Shown: piece by piece, positions 42,961 through 50,862 of the stretch
Layout: every line of letters starts with the position of its first letter
How positions within the stretch are numbered: the stretch's first letter is position 1
Origin: Acidobacteriota bacterium
Lineage (GTDB): Bacteria; Acidobacteriota; UBA890; WLXD01
NCBI GenBank assembly: GCA_012103255.1
Contig: WLXD01000001.1
Location: forward strand, 558,001-622,000
Direction: 5' to 3'
Length of the DNA stretch: 64,000 nt
The notes under the pieces: generated by a model
Databases searched by the model: none
What the model was told of the DNA's origin: nothing
The model's input: the letters and a program-made list of their open reading frames with translations, nothing else
Program-made: the position numbers and the translations under genes

Positions 42961-43290
42961 CTAGTCGCCTCGCACGGTGTCGAGACCATCCCAGAGAGCG
43001 TCGAGGTACCCGCGCACCTCCTTGAGCTGGCGAACACCCTCGGGGGTTACCGCAACATGGCGGCGAGGCCGCCCGCCACGTCCCGGCTCGGCCGGCGCGC
43101 TCGTGGAGGCAAGCAGTCCACGCTGTTCGAGCCGATCGAGCGTTACGTACACAGCGCCCCGAGCTACGTTGCGCTGCATCTTCGTTTCCAGACGCTCGCG
43201 TATCGCGGGTGCATAGGCGTCCTCACCGATCTGAAGGACGGCGAGCAAGACGAGCTGTTCGAAGCTGCCGAGGAGGTTTTGGTTACCCAT
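42961..43290 (-). CDS. PadR-family regulator (cassette 5)
   Basis: The 109-residue repressor MGNQNLLGSFEQLVLLAVLQIGEDAYAPAIRERLETKMQ... carries RNVARGAVYVTLDRLEQRGLLAST and the wing RPRRHVAVTPEGVRQL. ATG 43290 is used because the longer frame to 43326 would lie over the promoter; the -10 sits 6 bases before this ATG, so the mRNA is probably leaderless. The stop is adjacent to the TTG of the ADOP-5 prefix. Confidence 0.88.
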   Translation of the reverse strand: MGNQNLLGSFEQLVLLAVLQIGEDAYAPAIRERLETKMQRNVARGAVYVTLDRLEQRGLLASTSAPAEPGRGGRPRRHVAVTPEGVRQLKEVRGYLDALWDGLDTVRGD

Positions 43291-43326
43291 GTCAACAGTG
43301 TAGGCATTGATCATGCGACAGAGCAA
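43291..43326 (-). promoter_or_regulatory. PadR-5 promoter; TGCCTACACTGTT operator-like site
   Basis: On the minus strand TTGCTC (43326-43321), 18 bases and TACACT (43302-43297) precede ATG 43290 by 6 bases, placing +1 at the start codon. The -10 is embedded in TGCCTACACTGTT, which matches TGCCTACAGTGTT upstream of PadR-1 at 12 of 13 positions. Confidence 0.55.
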
Positions 43327-43391
43327 GGTGGCCCCGGTTGCGTCACAGAGCTAGAGTCGCGGCGTTGATGTGACCGACGGAGGGATTCACG

Positions 43392-45056
43392 ATGAGGAAG
43401 CGGCCGGTAGTTCTGGTTCTTGCGTTGGTGATGGCCGCCTGTGCTGCCGAAGCTCCGGCTCCGGAGTCGGGCCCACAGCTCGACGCGCTCGTGGACGACT
43501 ACATCGCCTTGGTGGGTCAGCGCTCTAGCGGGTGGGACCCCACCACATTCCGCGCCGATGGCAGTCCGGATCTTTCGCCAGAGCGTTTTGACGCCGACCT
43601 CGAACCGCGCCGGGCGCTGTTGCGACGTCTCGAAGCGCTGCCCGTCGACGGTCTCGCGCTCCCCGAGCGCACCGACCACACGGCCATGCTCGGGTTTCTC
43701 CGCACCGACCTCTACAGCGCCGAACGCCGGCGCCCGACCGAGAGTGAACCGCTGCTCTATGTGCCGGTGGGCGCGGTGAGCCGGCTGTTCCCAGACCCGG
43801 AACTTGATCTCGCCGTTGACCAGGCCAGGGCCGCTACGTTGCTGGCAGCGATTCCGAGCGCTCTCGATCAAGGCAAGACGCAACTGGGCGAACCGGCGCA
43901 GCGAGTGACCAACGAAGCCATCTTCCAGGTCCGCGCGACGCTGGCCAATCTCGATTCGAACTTGTTGCGTCTCGAAGGAGACGCCGCCACAGCAGGCGCG
44001 GCCGCCAGCGCAGCGCTGACGGAGTACTTGCGGTTCCTCGAAGAGGACCTGTTGCCGCGATCGACCGGAAGCTGGGCGATCGGGAAGCAACACTACGACT
44101 ACATCCTGGAGACCCGGTGGGGAATGTCTGAGGACGCGGACGACATCATCGCCATGGGACGGGCAGCGTTTGCCGAAACGGTTGCGGAGGCGCAGGTTGT
44201 GGCCGAGCGCATCGCACCGGGTAGCGACTGGGTCGAGGTGTACGAGGAGCTGAAGCGCGACCATCCCACCGCCGAAGGGCTCAAGGATGCGTACCAGGAG
44301 CAGATGGATGCAGCCCAGCAGTTCGTCTACGAGCAGCGAGTTCTGACGCTGCCGGAAGGGGAGGCGGTGATCACTGTCGACACCCCGCCGGCCATGCGGC
44401 GCTCGTCGCCATTCGGCACCTTCGACAGTGTCGGACCGGAGGACGACCACCTCCAGGGACGTCTCGTACTCACTCCCATCGAAGAGGGTCTCACCCCAGA
44501 GCAGCATGAGGCGCGGTTGTCGGCCCACCACACCGCATGGGTTCCGATCATCGCTGTGCACGAGGCCTATCCCGGACACCACGCGCAGGCGCTCAAGGTC
44601 TACGAAAACCCACGCCGCCTGCGCCACTACGTGCGCGAGTCGATCTTCTCGGAGGGGTGGGGCCTGTTCACCGAGCAGCTGATGTTCGAGCTCGGTTTCT
44701 TGCAGGGCGACGATGTGAAACTCACCCAGCTACGCAATCGGTTGTGGCGGGCAGCGCGCGTGATCCTCGACGCGAGTCTGCACACGGGCCAGATGACTTT
44801 CGACGAGGCCGTCGACTTCCTGGTGGAAGAGGTGCGCTTCGATCGAGTGGCTGCCGAGCTGGAAGCAGGCATGTACACAGGTCGGCCCACCTACTTCCTC
44901 GGGTATCTCATCGGTTCGATGAAGATCGAGGAGATGCGAGACGACTGGGTGGCCATCCACGGCGAACCGACGGAGCCCCGCGAGCTCTGGGACCGCCTCC
45001 TGACGATCGGCTCCCTGCCGCCGGCACTCGTACGCGCGGAGCTCTTCGCCGAATAG
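43392..45056 (+). CDS. DUF885-family lipoprotein, putative metallopeptidase
   Basis: The 554-residue protein has a lipobox (VMAAC, Cys about 17) and the DUF885 fold. Its active-site motif H390-EAYPGHH (an HExxPGHH variant of HExxH) is followed by VRESIFSEGWGLFTEQLMFELGF, whose Glu residues probably complete the zinc site. Members are exported peptidases; substrate preference is not predictable. The start ATG follows GGAGGG. It is transcribed away from PadR-5, with an independent promoter. Confidence 0.88.
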   Translation: MRKRPVVLVLALVMAACAAEAPAPESGPQLDALVDDYIALVGQRSSGWDPTTFRADGSPDLSPERFDADLEPRRALLRRLEALPVDGLALPERTDHTAMLGFLRTDLYSAERRRPTESEPLLYVPVGAVSRLFPDPELDLAVDQARAATLLAAIPSALDQGKTQLGEPAQRVTNEAIFQVRATLANLDSNLLRLEGDAATAGAAASAALTEYLRFLEEDLLPRSTGSWAIGKQHYDYILETRWGMSEDADDIIAMGRAAFAETVAEAQVVAERIAPGSDWVEVYEELKRDHPTAEGLKDAYQEQMDAAQQFVYEQRVLTLPEGEAVITVDTPPAMRRSSPFGTFDSVGPEDDHLQGRLVLTPIEEGLTPEQHEARLSAHHTAWVPIIAVHEAYPGHHAQALKVYENPRRLRHYVRESIFSEGWGLFTEQLMFELGFLQGDDVKLTQLRNRLWRAARVILDASLHTGQMTFDEAVDFLVEEVRFDRVAAELEAGMYTGRPTYFLGYLIGSMKIEEMRDDWVAIHGEPTEPRELWDRLLTIGSLPPALVRAELFAE

Positions 45057-45108
45057 GACCCGCTCAGCTAGTGGGCAAGTCGCCACAGGGGTTTGTGCGC
45101 CAATCAGG

Positions 45109-45126
45109 TGCTAGCATTTGATAGCA
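45109..45126. promoter_or_regulatory. TGCTA-N8-TAGCA palindrome before antitoxin gene
   Basis: A 5-bp inverted repeat lies 30 bases upstream of the RelB-like start codon, where a toxin-antitoxin operator would be expected. Short, so weak. Confidence 0.35.
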
Positions 45127-45155
45127 ACTGGAATGTGATCGGGAGGAGGCCGTCA

Positions 45156-45380
45156 ATGGCTCTTGTGCAGTTCAACGTAAGCGTAGATGAGGAAGTGAAG
45201 GGTGCCGTGGAGTCGCAATGCGCTCGCAGCGGCGAAACGATTGGCTATTTCGTGCAGGAGGCGATCATCGATCGTCTGGAGGAGCTCGAAGACATCGAGG
45301 ATCTCAAGAAGATCCGACATGAGCCCACGCGTCCCTTCGCCGAGGTTGTGAAGGAGCTCGGCCTGGACAACGACGATTGA
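45156..45380 (+). CDS. RelB/RHH-type antitoxin
   Basis: The 74-residue product starts at ATG 45156, 7 bases after GGGAGGAGG. Residues 1-45 form a ribbon-helix-helix-like segment (ALVQFNVSVDEEVKGAVESQCARSGETIGYFVQEAIIDRL), followed by an acidic toxin-binding tail (LEELEDIEDLKK...ELGLDNDD). Its stop overlaps the toxin start (TTGA). The antitoxin would bind the toxin and repress the operon. Confidence 0.82.
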   Translation: MALVQFNVSVDEEVKGAVESQCARSGETIGYFVQEAIIDRLEELEDIEDLKKIRHEPTRPFAEVVKELGLDNDD

Positions 45381-45640
45381 TCTATCGTCTCGAAATCGCC
45401 CGCATCGCGGAGCGATATTTCGACCGGCTGGAGCGAGCAACACAGCAGCGACTGCGTGCGGCGATCGAAGAGTTGACTGAAGAGCCACGCCCCCGTGGAT
45501 GCCGCAAGTTGCAGGGCTACGACGATGCCTACCGTATCCGCGTCGGTCGATATCGGGTGATCTACAGCGTCGACGACCAAGAAGTCATCGTCCTGATCGT
45601 GAAGCTCGGGCATAGGCGGGCCGTTTACCGGAAACGTTAG
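45377..45640 (+). CDS. RelE/ParE-superfamily toxin
   Basis: The 87-residue protein has the RelE fold pattern: AERYFDRLERATQQRLRAAIEEL (helices), then CRKLQGYDDAYRIRVGRYRVIYSVDDQEVIVLIVKLGHRRAVYRKR, with the characteristic L-x-G-x-x-x-YRIRVG-x-YRVIY core. Basic residues typical of mRNA-cleaving RelE (Lys/Arg near the C-terminus) are present. The TTG start overlaps the antitoxin stop. The toxin would cleave mRNA at the ribosome or, if ParE-like, poison gyrase; the sequence favours RelE. Confidence 0.87.
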   Translation: MIYRLEIARIAERYFDRLERATQQRLRAAIEELTEEPRPRGCRKLQGYDDAYRIRVGRYRVIYSVDDQEVIVLIVKLGHRRAVYRKR

Positions 45641-45648
45641 CGCCGCCG

Positions 45649-47181
45649 CTACTCCACCCGGCGAGAGGCGGCGTCGTCGATGAGCTTCACGATGTTGGTC
45701 TTGAGATTCATCAACTCTTCTTCGTGCACGTACATCATGTGTCCGGCCTCGTAGAAGTTATGGCGCAGGTTGCCCCGTAGCTCGCCCGGCAAGTTCATGT
45801 GGTTGGTGGTCCACTCCATCGCGTAGAAGGGCGTGGCGAGATCGTAGTAGCCGTTCTCCACCTGCACGATCAGGCTGGGGTTCCGGATCATCGCCTGCTC
45901 GAGGTCGCCGGCGACGTATGTGGCTCCTTGCCATCCACCACCGCCCCCGCGGCGGTTCCAGTTCCAGTTGCGCGCTCCGCCGCCGGTAACGTAGTTCGCG
46001 GTTGTCTCGAAGCCGAGCACGTCGCGCAGATACCGGTTGGCAGCAGCGGTGTATGCGCCGCTGATTGCCGTGGATTGCGGGTCGTATTGTGCGTTTTCAC
46101 GCATCAGATCGTTCGTGAACCCGTCGTAGCGGGCATCGAGTCGCGAAACCACCATGCCGGAGGTGCGCTGGAGTTCGGCGCGGAACTGGCCGGCGTTCAC
46201 GCGCAGGTTGGCGCGTTCCAGATAGTCCTCCGACAGACCGGTGTAGGCGGCGAGTTGGCTGCGCACGGCATCGCGCATCGACGCCGGCGCCTCCGAACCC
46301 ATCGCGAGAACCTGCGCGTAGTCGCCGATGGCGAAGGCACGCACCTCGTCGAGCCACGTGCCCAGGTCATCAGGCCACTCCACCGCGCCGTGGTACGCGG
46401 CCGTGATCGCGTAGCTCGGAACGTAGACGACGAACGACGTGTCGTGCCCGGGCGCGAATAGAAGCGTCTCGAAGTCGAGTACCGCCGAGATCAACGACAC
46501 GCCGGAGAAGTGCATACCGGCCCGGCCCTGGAGCTGATTCACCAGCACCGCGGAGCGCGTGGTCCCGTAGCTTTCGCCGAGCATGAACTTGGGCGAGTTC
46601 CAGTGCTGGTTGCGCGTCACGTACTGGGTGATGAACTGCGTCAGTGACGTGGAGTCCTCATCAATGCCCCAGAAGTCCGTGCCCTCGCCCTTGCCAACTA
46701 CGCGGCTGAATCCCGTGCCGATCGGATCGATAAACACCATGTCGGTGACGTCGATGAGGCTGCCGGGATTGTCCACCAGGTCGTACGGCGGTGGCGGGGT
46801 ATGCCCCTGGTCGTTCACAACGACCCGCTGCGGACCGAAGGCGCCCATGTGCAGCCACACGGAGGCCGAGCCCGGTCCGCCGTTGAAGACGAACGACAGT
46901 GGCTGGGTGCTCGAGTCCACATCGGTGCGGCGGTAGGCGGTGTAGTAGAGACTGCCGATCGCGTCGCCATCGTCGTTGACCAGATGCATGGTCGCCGCGG
47001 TGGCCTCGTAGGGGATCTCAACACCGTCGAGCGTGACGCTGTGCTGAGTGACCGACATCTGCTCTTCGGGAACAGCCCGTTCTTCCGTCGCGGCCCCGCG
47101 ATCTTGTCCGAGGAGGTCGCTGGCAGGCGCTGCCACAAGTGCGAGCGTGATCAGCAGAAACACGATGGGGCTACGGCGCAT
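45649..47181 (-). CDS. S10-family serine carboxypeptidase-like protein
   Basis: The 510-residue exported protein has a signal peptide (MRRSPIVFLLITLALVAAP). The oxyanion segment FNGGPGSASVW, nucleophile S204 in GESYGTTR, the Asp in ENGYYDLATPFY and the His in YEAGHMMYVH complete the alpha/beta-hydrolase triad. A Gly/Trp/Arg-rich stretch (NWNWNRRGGGGGWQ) near 400 is unusual. ATG 47181 is chosen because it begins the signal peptide; upstream in-frame codons do not look exported. It likely trims C-terminal residues from peptides in the periplasm. Confidence 0.88.
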   Translation of the reverse strand: MRRSPIVFLLITLALVAAPASDLLGQDRGAATEERAVPEEQMSVTQHSVTLDGVEIPYEATAATMHLVNDDGDAIGSLYYTAYRRTDVDSSTQPLSFVFNGGPGSASVWLHMGAFGPQRVVVNDQGHTPPPPYDLVDNPGSLIDVTDMVFIDPIGTGFSRVVGKGEGTDFWGIDEDSTSLTQFITQYVTRNQHWNSPKFMLGESYGTTRSAVLVNQLQGRAGMHFSGVSLISAVLDFETLLFAPGHDTSFVVYVPSYAITAAYHGAVEWPDDLGTWLDEVRAFAIGDYAQVLAMGSEAPASMRDAVRSQLAAYTGLSEDYLERANLRVNAGQFRAELQRTSGMVVSRLDARYDGFTNDLMRENAQYDPQSTAISGAYTAAANRYLRDVLGFETTANYVTGGGARNWNWNRRGGGGGWQGATYVAGDLEQAMIRNPSLIVQVENGYYDLATPFYAMEWTTNHMNLPGELRGNLRHNFYEAGHMMYVHEEELMNLKTNIVKLIDDAASRRVE

Positions 47182-47260
47182 ATCGACCTCGGAATTCTCG
47201 CCGACACATGTCGTGTCGACCGGTAACGAAGAACCCTCGGATTCTAGGCGATATTCTGCT

Positions 47261-48805
47261 TCAGGACGGATTGATCGACTCGGCACGGATGCGGGCCAGT
47301 GTCGCGGTGATCTCTGACCACGGTGTCGGTGGCAGGTGCATTGCGAAGACGGTCTGGACGTCGAAGCCCTCGCGTTCCACGAGCGCCTCGATCTCGGCGA
47401 GATAGGAGGGCATGAAGAAGTCCGCGTCCGGGCCGCTCCGCTGGATCAGGTCGCTTGCGTAGAGCAGCCGGTGCGCCGGGAAGTAGACGGCAAGCATGCG
47501 CTCACCGCCTTCGCCATGGATCGGCGCAACCAGCATGCGGTTGTTGCCGCTGCCGATCTCTGTGCGTTCGCTGACGGCTTGGAAGTTTGCCGCGAGTGGA
47601 GCGCCGGCGAGTCGGTCCGGGCGCATGGTGCGAGGTGCCCCCACGAAGCGCTCGAGTAGAGGAATCGTCTGCTCGAAGGCAGCGACGGGCACGCCGGCGG
47701 CGACGAACTCGCGCACGCCCGCATGATGCGGCCAGGCATCTGACGTCGAGATCGCTGTCACAATCGGCACACCGTTGAACTCGTTGTCGATCCAGTCGAG
47801 AACCTGCGCGGCGTAGCTCGGAGAGAGAGGTGTTTCAAGGACGACGATGCCCTCGTCCGTCTCAACGACCCCGACGTTCCACATCCCTTGGATCTGGAGA
47901 ACGCCAGGCGCCAGTTCGACCGGTTCGTGCACCGTGCCGCGGAAGTCTCCGCCCAGCTTGGCTGCGTCGGGTGCGCTGGCCTTGCGGGCCGTGAATCCTT
48001 CGCGCAGCGCGTCGCTGACGACGAACGCTTCACCGGCCCCAGGGTTGGCGTCGAATTCGAGAATCGTGGTGTCGCGATAGGGCATCTCGTTGCGTGACTC
48101 GCTCCACTGGCGTGGATACATGAGTCCGCCGGTCTCGAGGTGCCAGAGTGAATACTCGACCCGGGTGCGGACGTCGCCCCATGAAGCCCACATGCCGTAC
48201 GGGTAGTCCTGCGTCCACTCCACGGCGGTCGGAAGCGCCGTGTGGCGGTTGAGATACAGCCGCACTGCACGATCCGCCCATTCGAACTCGACAGTCTGAT
48301 TCTCGACACCCTGGAATTCCGTCGTCGGTCCCATTCGGAGTGAGCCGGATTCGAGTGCCGTCAGGAGGACACGTTCCGGTCCGAGTGCCAGAGATTCGGC
48401 GGCCTCGATAACCGCGTCGCCACCACCGGGCGCTGAGCGTTCACCGAAGAACATCACGGCCACTTCGTCTTGCACGAGTGTGCGCATTTCGAATCCGCCG
48501 GGCGGCATCACGATGGACTGCGCGCGAGCCGTACGGTCGAGCCGACGATTAACGAGGTCGCGGTGCTCGCGCCACTCCTCATAGCTGACGATGTACGGGC
48601 CCTCCGGCCGCTCGGACTGCTCCAGCATGTGCGTGTGCCGGAATCCCGCGATCGACGTGGCCTCGAGCGATTGCAATGTCGACGTTCCGCCCATGGCGTG
48701 GATCGAACGGTCGAGCAGTGCACGCGCGTCGTCCTGGGCGTGCACCGAGGACGCGATCAGCGTCGCGCCTAGAAAGAGAACGGAACGGAGAGGGCGCAAA
48801 CGCAT
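47261..48805 (-). CDS. Exported metallo-beta-lactamase-fold protein with degenerate HxHxDH
   Basis: The 514-residue protein has a signal peptide (MRLRPLRSVLFLGATLIASSVHA). An outer-membrane-lipoprotein-like N-terminal half of about 250 residues (DARALLDRSIHAMGGTSTLQSLEATSIAG) is followed by an MBL-fold half (NVGVVETDEGIVVLETPLSPSYAAQVLDWI). The zinc motif HxHxDH is replaced by STSDAWPHHAG, keeping only the last His. Zinc hydrolase activity is therefore doubtful. It is transcribed toward the S10 gene with an 80-base gap. Confidence 0.75.
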   Translation of the reverse strand: MRLRPLRSVLFLGATLIASSVHAQDDARALLDRSIHAMGGTSTLQSLEATSIAGFRHTHMLEQSERPEGPYIVSYEEWREHRDLVNRRLDRTARAQSIVMPPGGFEMRTLVQDEVAVMFFGERSAPGGGDAVIEAAESLALGPERVLLTALESGSLRMGPTTEFQGVENQTVEFEWADRAVRLYLNRHTALPTAVEWTQDYPYGMWASWGDVRTRVEYSLWHLETGGLMYPRQWSESRNEMPYRDTTILEFDANPGAGEAFVVSDALREGFTARKASAPDAAKLGGDFRGTVHEPVELAPGVLQIQGMWNVGVVETDEGIVVLETPLSPSYAAQVLDWIDNEFNGVPIVTAISTSDAWPHHAGVREFVAAGVPVAAFEQTIPLLERFVGAPRTMRPDRLAGAPLAANFQAVSERTEIGSGNNRMLVAPIHGEGGERMLAVYFPAHRLLYASDLIQRSGPDADFFMPSYLAEIEALVEREGFDVQTVFAMHLPPTPWSEITATLARIRAESINPS

Positions 48806-48932
48806 GGCGTGCTCGCAGAGGGGATCTGGCGACATGCGGCGAGTGTCGCCGGGCTCACCCGAACCGTCCATTGGACGTCAGCCAGTGGCCGAGCGGCGCG
48901 GCGGGCGGTAGGCCAGCGCGGCGAGCGGGGCC

Positions 48933-49700
48933 CTAGATCGCTTGCCCTAGAGCCGCCTCGAGGGCGCTGCGTCGCCGCCGACTCAAGGTGAGCCGCGTGC
49001 CGTCCTGCAGCAGCACGGCATAGCTGCCCCCGCGCCATGGTGCGAGTCGGTCGATGCGATCAAGGTTCACGATCGTGGAGCGATGAATTCGCACGAAGCG
49101 GCTGGGGTCCAACTGCGATTCGAGTCGCGTGAGGCTCGACTTCAACAGGTGCGTGGCATCCGCACTATGGATCCGTGCGTAGTAGTCGACCGCTTCGATC
49201 CAGTCCACCTGATCGACATCAAGAAGACGGGTGGCTTCTCCGTCGGGCACCGCGAGGCGTAGCAAGTAGTCGGTAGCCCCGCTGCGTACTTGATGAACGA
49301 GCGCATCGAAGGATGCCTTGGCATCCTGCCCAAGGCGCTCGCGGGCGCGTTCAAGGGCAGCTCGTAGTCGCGCCTCAGAGAATGGCTTCACGAGATAGTC
49401 CACGGCGTTGGTCTCGAACGCGCGCACCGCGAAGTCGTCGAACGCTGTGACGAAGATCACCGCCGGACTTTCGTTCGCCGGGAGTGCTTCGATGACATCA
49501 AATCCATCGCACTCGGGCATCTGCACATCGAGAACCATGATGTCGGGGCGCAGCGCGTGGACCATGTCGATGGCCTCCTTGCCATCGCGCGCCTCTCCGA
49601 CTACGACGAATTCGCTATCGCCCTCGAGGAGGCTCACGACGTTGGCTCTCGCGGGCGCTTCGTCGTCGACCACCAGAACGCTGATTCGTTGCTTGGTCAC
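48933..49700 (-). CDS. LytTR-family response regulator
   Basis: The 255-residue protein has a receiver domain (1-120) with the acidic pair DDE at 12-14, phosphoacceptor D58 in VLDVQMPECDG, Thr in FVTAFDD and Lys in YLVKPF. The LytTR DNA-binding domain (about 150-253) reads VDWIEAVDYYARIHSADATHLLKSSLTRLESQL and FVRIHRSTIVNLDRI. The GTG start overlaps the kinase stop (GTGA). It is the output of the adjacent LytS-type kinase; target genes may include the GGT gene upstream. Confidence 0.93.
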   Translation of the reverse strand: MTKQRISVLVVDDEAPARANVVSLLEGDSEFVVVGEARDGKEAIDMVHALRPDIMVLDVQMPECDGFDVIEALPANESPAVIFVTAFDDFAVRAFETNAVDYLVKPFSEARLRAALERARERLGQDAKASFDALVHQVRSGATDYLLRLAVPDGEATRLLDVDQVDWIEAVDYYARIHSADATHLLKSSLTRLESQLDPSRFVRIHRSTIVNLDRIDRLAPWRGGSYAVLLQDGTRLTLSRRRRSALEAALGQAI

Positions 49701-50815
49701 GAGTTGAGCTCCGAGCGATATGGGAGAACCATTCTCACCAGGGCGCCGTCGGCCTCCATCGGTCCGAGTTGCCAGTCATCGCCATAGGCCTGGCGCAGTC
49801 GGGCGCGTGTCGACCGGAGTCCGGTGCCATCCTCCGCGTCAGCATGGAAGCCCGGCCCCGTGTCGTGCACTTCGAGGCAAAGTTGTGACTTCTCCCGCCG
49901 CGCGCGCACGGTGACGGTGCCGCGTTGCGAGGTTTCGCCGACGCCGTGCCGGAACGCGTTCTCGACCAACGGTTGGAGGACGAAGTGCGGCAGTAGGCCG
50001 CCGAGTGCGTCGTCATCGAAGTCGAGTTCAATGTCGATGCGGCCGCCAAACCGGGCTCGCTGGATGGCGAGGTACCGCTCGATCGTGTCCCGTTCGTCCG
50101 CCACCGTAACGAGAGTCGGCCGATCGCCGAGGCTGTCGCGCAGGAGATCGCCCAAGTGGACGAGGACATCGGCGGCCGCCTCATTGCGGTCCTCGCGCAA
50201 CAGGCCCGTGGCGGTGTTGAGCGTGTTGAAGAGGAAGTGAGGCTGAAGTTGTGTTGCCAGCGACTGCAGCCGGGCCTCCGCGAGTTCAGTCTCCAATCGG
50301 GCAGCCTCGATTTCCCGCCGTCGCGCACGTTCGTTGGTGGCGACGAGGTGTTCCACGGCGACCACACCGACGTAAACGAGTGCGCCGAGCACCGCGTAGC
50401 CGCCGAGGCGGGCGGTTAGCACCAGCCCCACGCCGGGATCCGTCAGGATCTGTGGTTCGAACGCGACGATCAGGCCCACGTAGAGCAACTCGTGCAGAAG
50501 CACGAAGCCGATCATGGCGAGCGTGTGAAGGACTGTATTGCGAGCGGCGCCCGGCGAACGCAGCGGCAGGCGTCGCGTGACCTCAACGATTCCCGGCACT
50601 AGCAGCAGCCACACCAGCCAGGCGGCAACGGACCAGGCGAGCATCGGGAAGAGTCGGGCAGCCTCATTCTGCATCGCCGACGTCGCGTAGCTACCCGCGC
50701 CCGATAGCAGACCAAGGGCTACGGCTGCGCCTGTATAGAGAGCCGTGCGCCCGGGGGTGGCGCGTGTCTGTGCTGTGACGTCGTTCACGCTGAATCGGTC
50801 GGCGGGGATGATCAC
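49697..50815 (-). CDS. LytS/YehU-type sensor histidine kinase
   Basis: The predicted 372-residue membrane kinase has four spans in residues 20-150 (TALYTGAAVALGLLSGAGSY; MLAWSVAAWLVWLLLVPGI; TVLHTLAMIGFVLLHELLYVGLIV; GGYAVLGALVYVGVVAV). The His_kinase domain has the phosphoacceptor in LQPHFLFNTLNT, the N box LVENAFRHGVG and the G box DTGPGF. GTG 50815 is chosen because it follows an AGG-rich stretch and precedes the first span; GTG 50788 is an alternative. It lies 47 bases after the GGT gene and is coupled to the regulator. Confidence 0.9.
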   Translation of the reverse strand: MIIPADRFSVNDVTAQTRATPGRTALYTGAAVALGLLSGAGSYATSAMQNEAARLFPMLAWSVAAWLVWLLLVPGIVEVTRRLPLRSPGAARNTVLHTLAMIGFVLLHELLYVGLIVAFEPQILTDPGVGLVLTARLGGYAVLGALVYVGVVAVEHLVATNERARRREIEAARLETELAEARLQSLATQLQPHFLFNTLNTATGLLREDRNEAAADVLVHLGDLLRDSLGDRPTLVTVADERDTIERYLAIQRARFGGRIDIELDFDDDALGGLLPHFVLQPLVENAFRHGVGETSQRGTVTVRARREKSQLCLEVHDTGPGFHADAEDGTGLRSTRARLRQAYGDDWQLGPMEADGALVRMVLPYRSELNS

Positions 50816-50862
50816 CCCATCCTGAGCCGCCGTTCCGCGCGGTGCAATGCCGAGCGCGGAGA

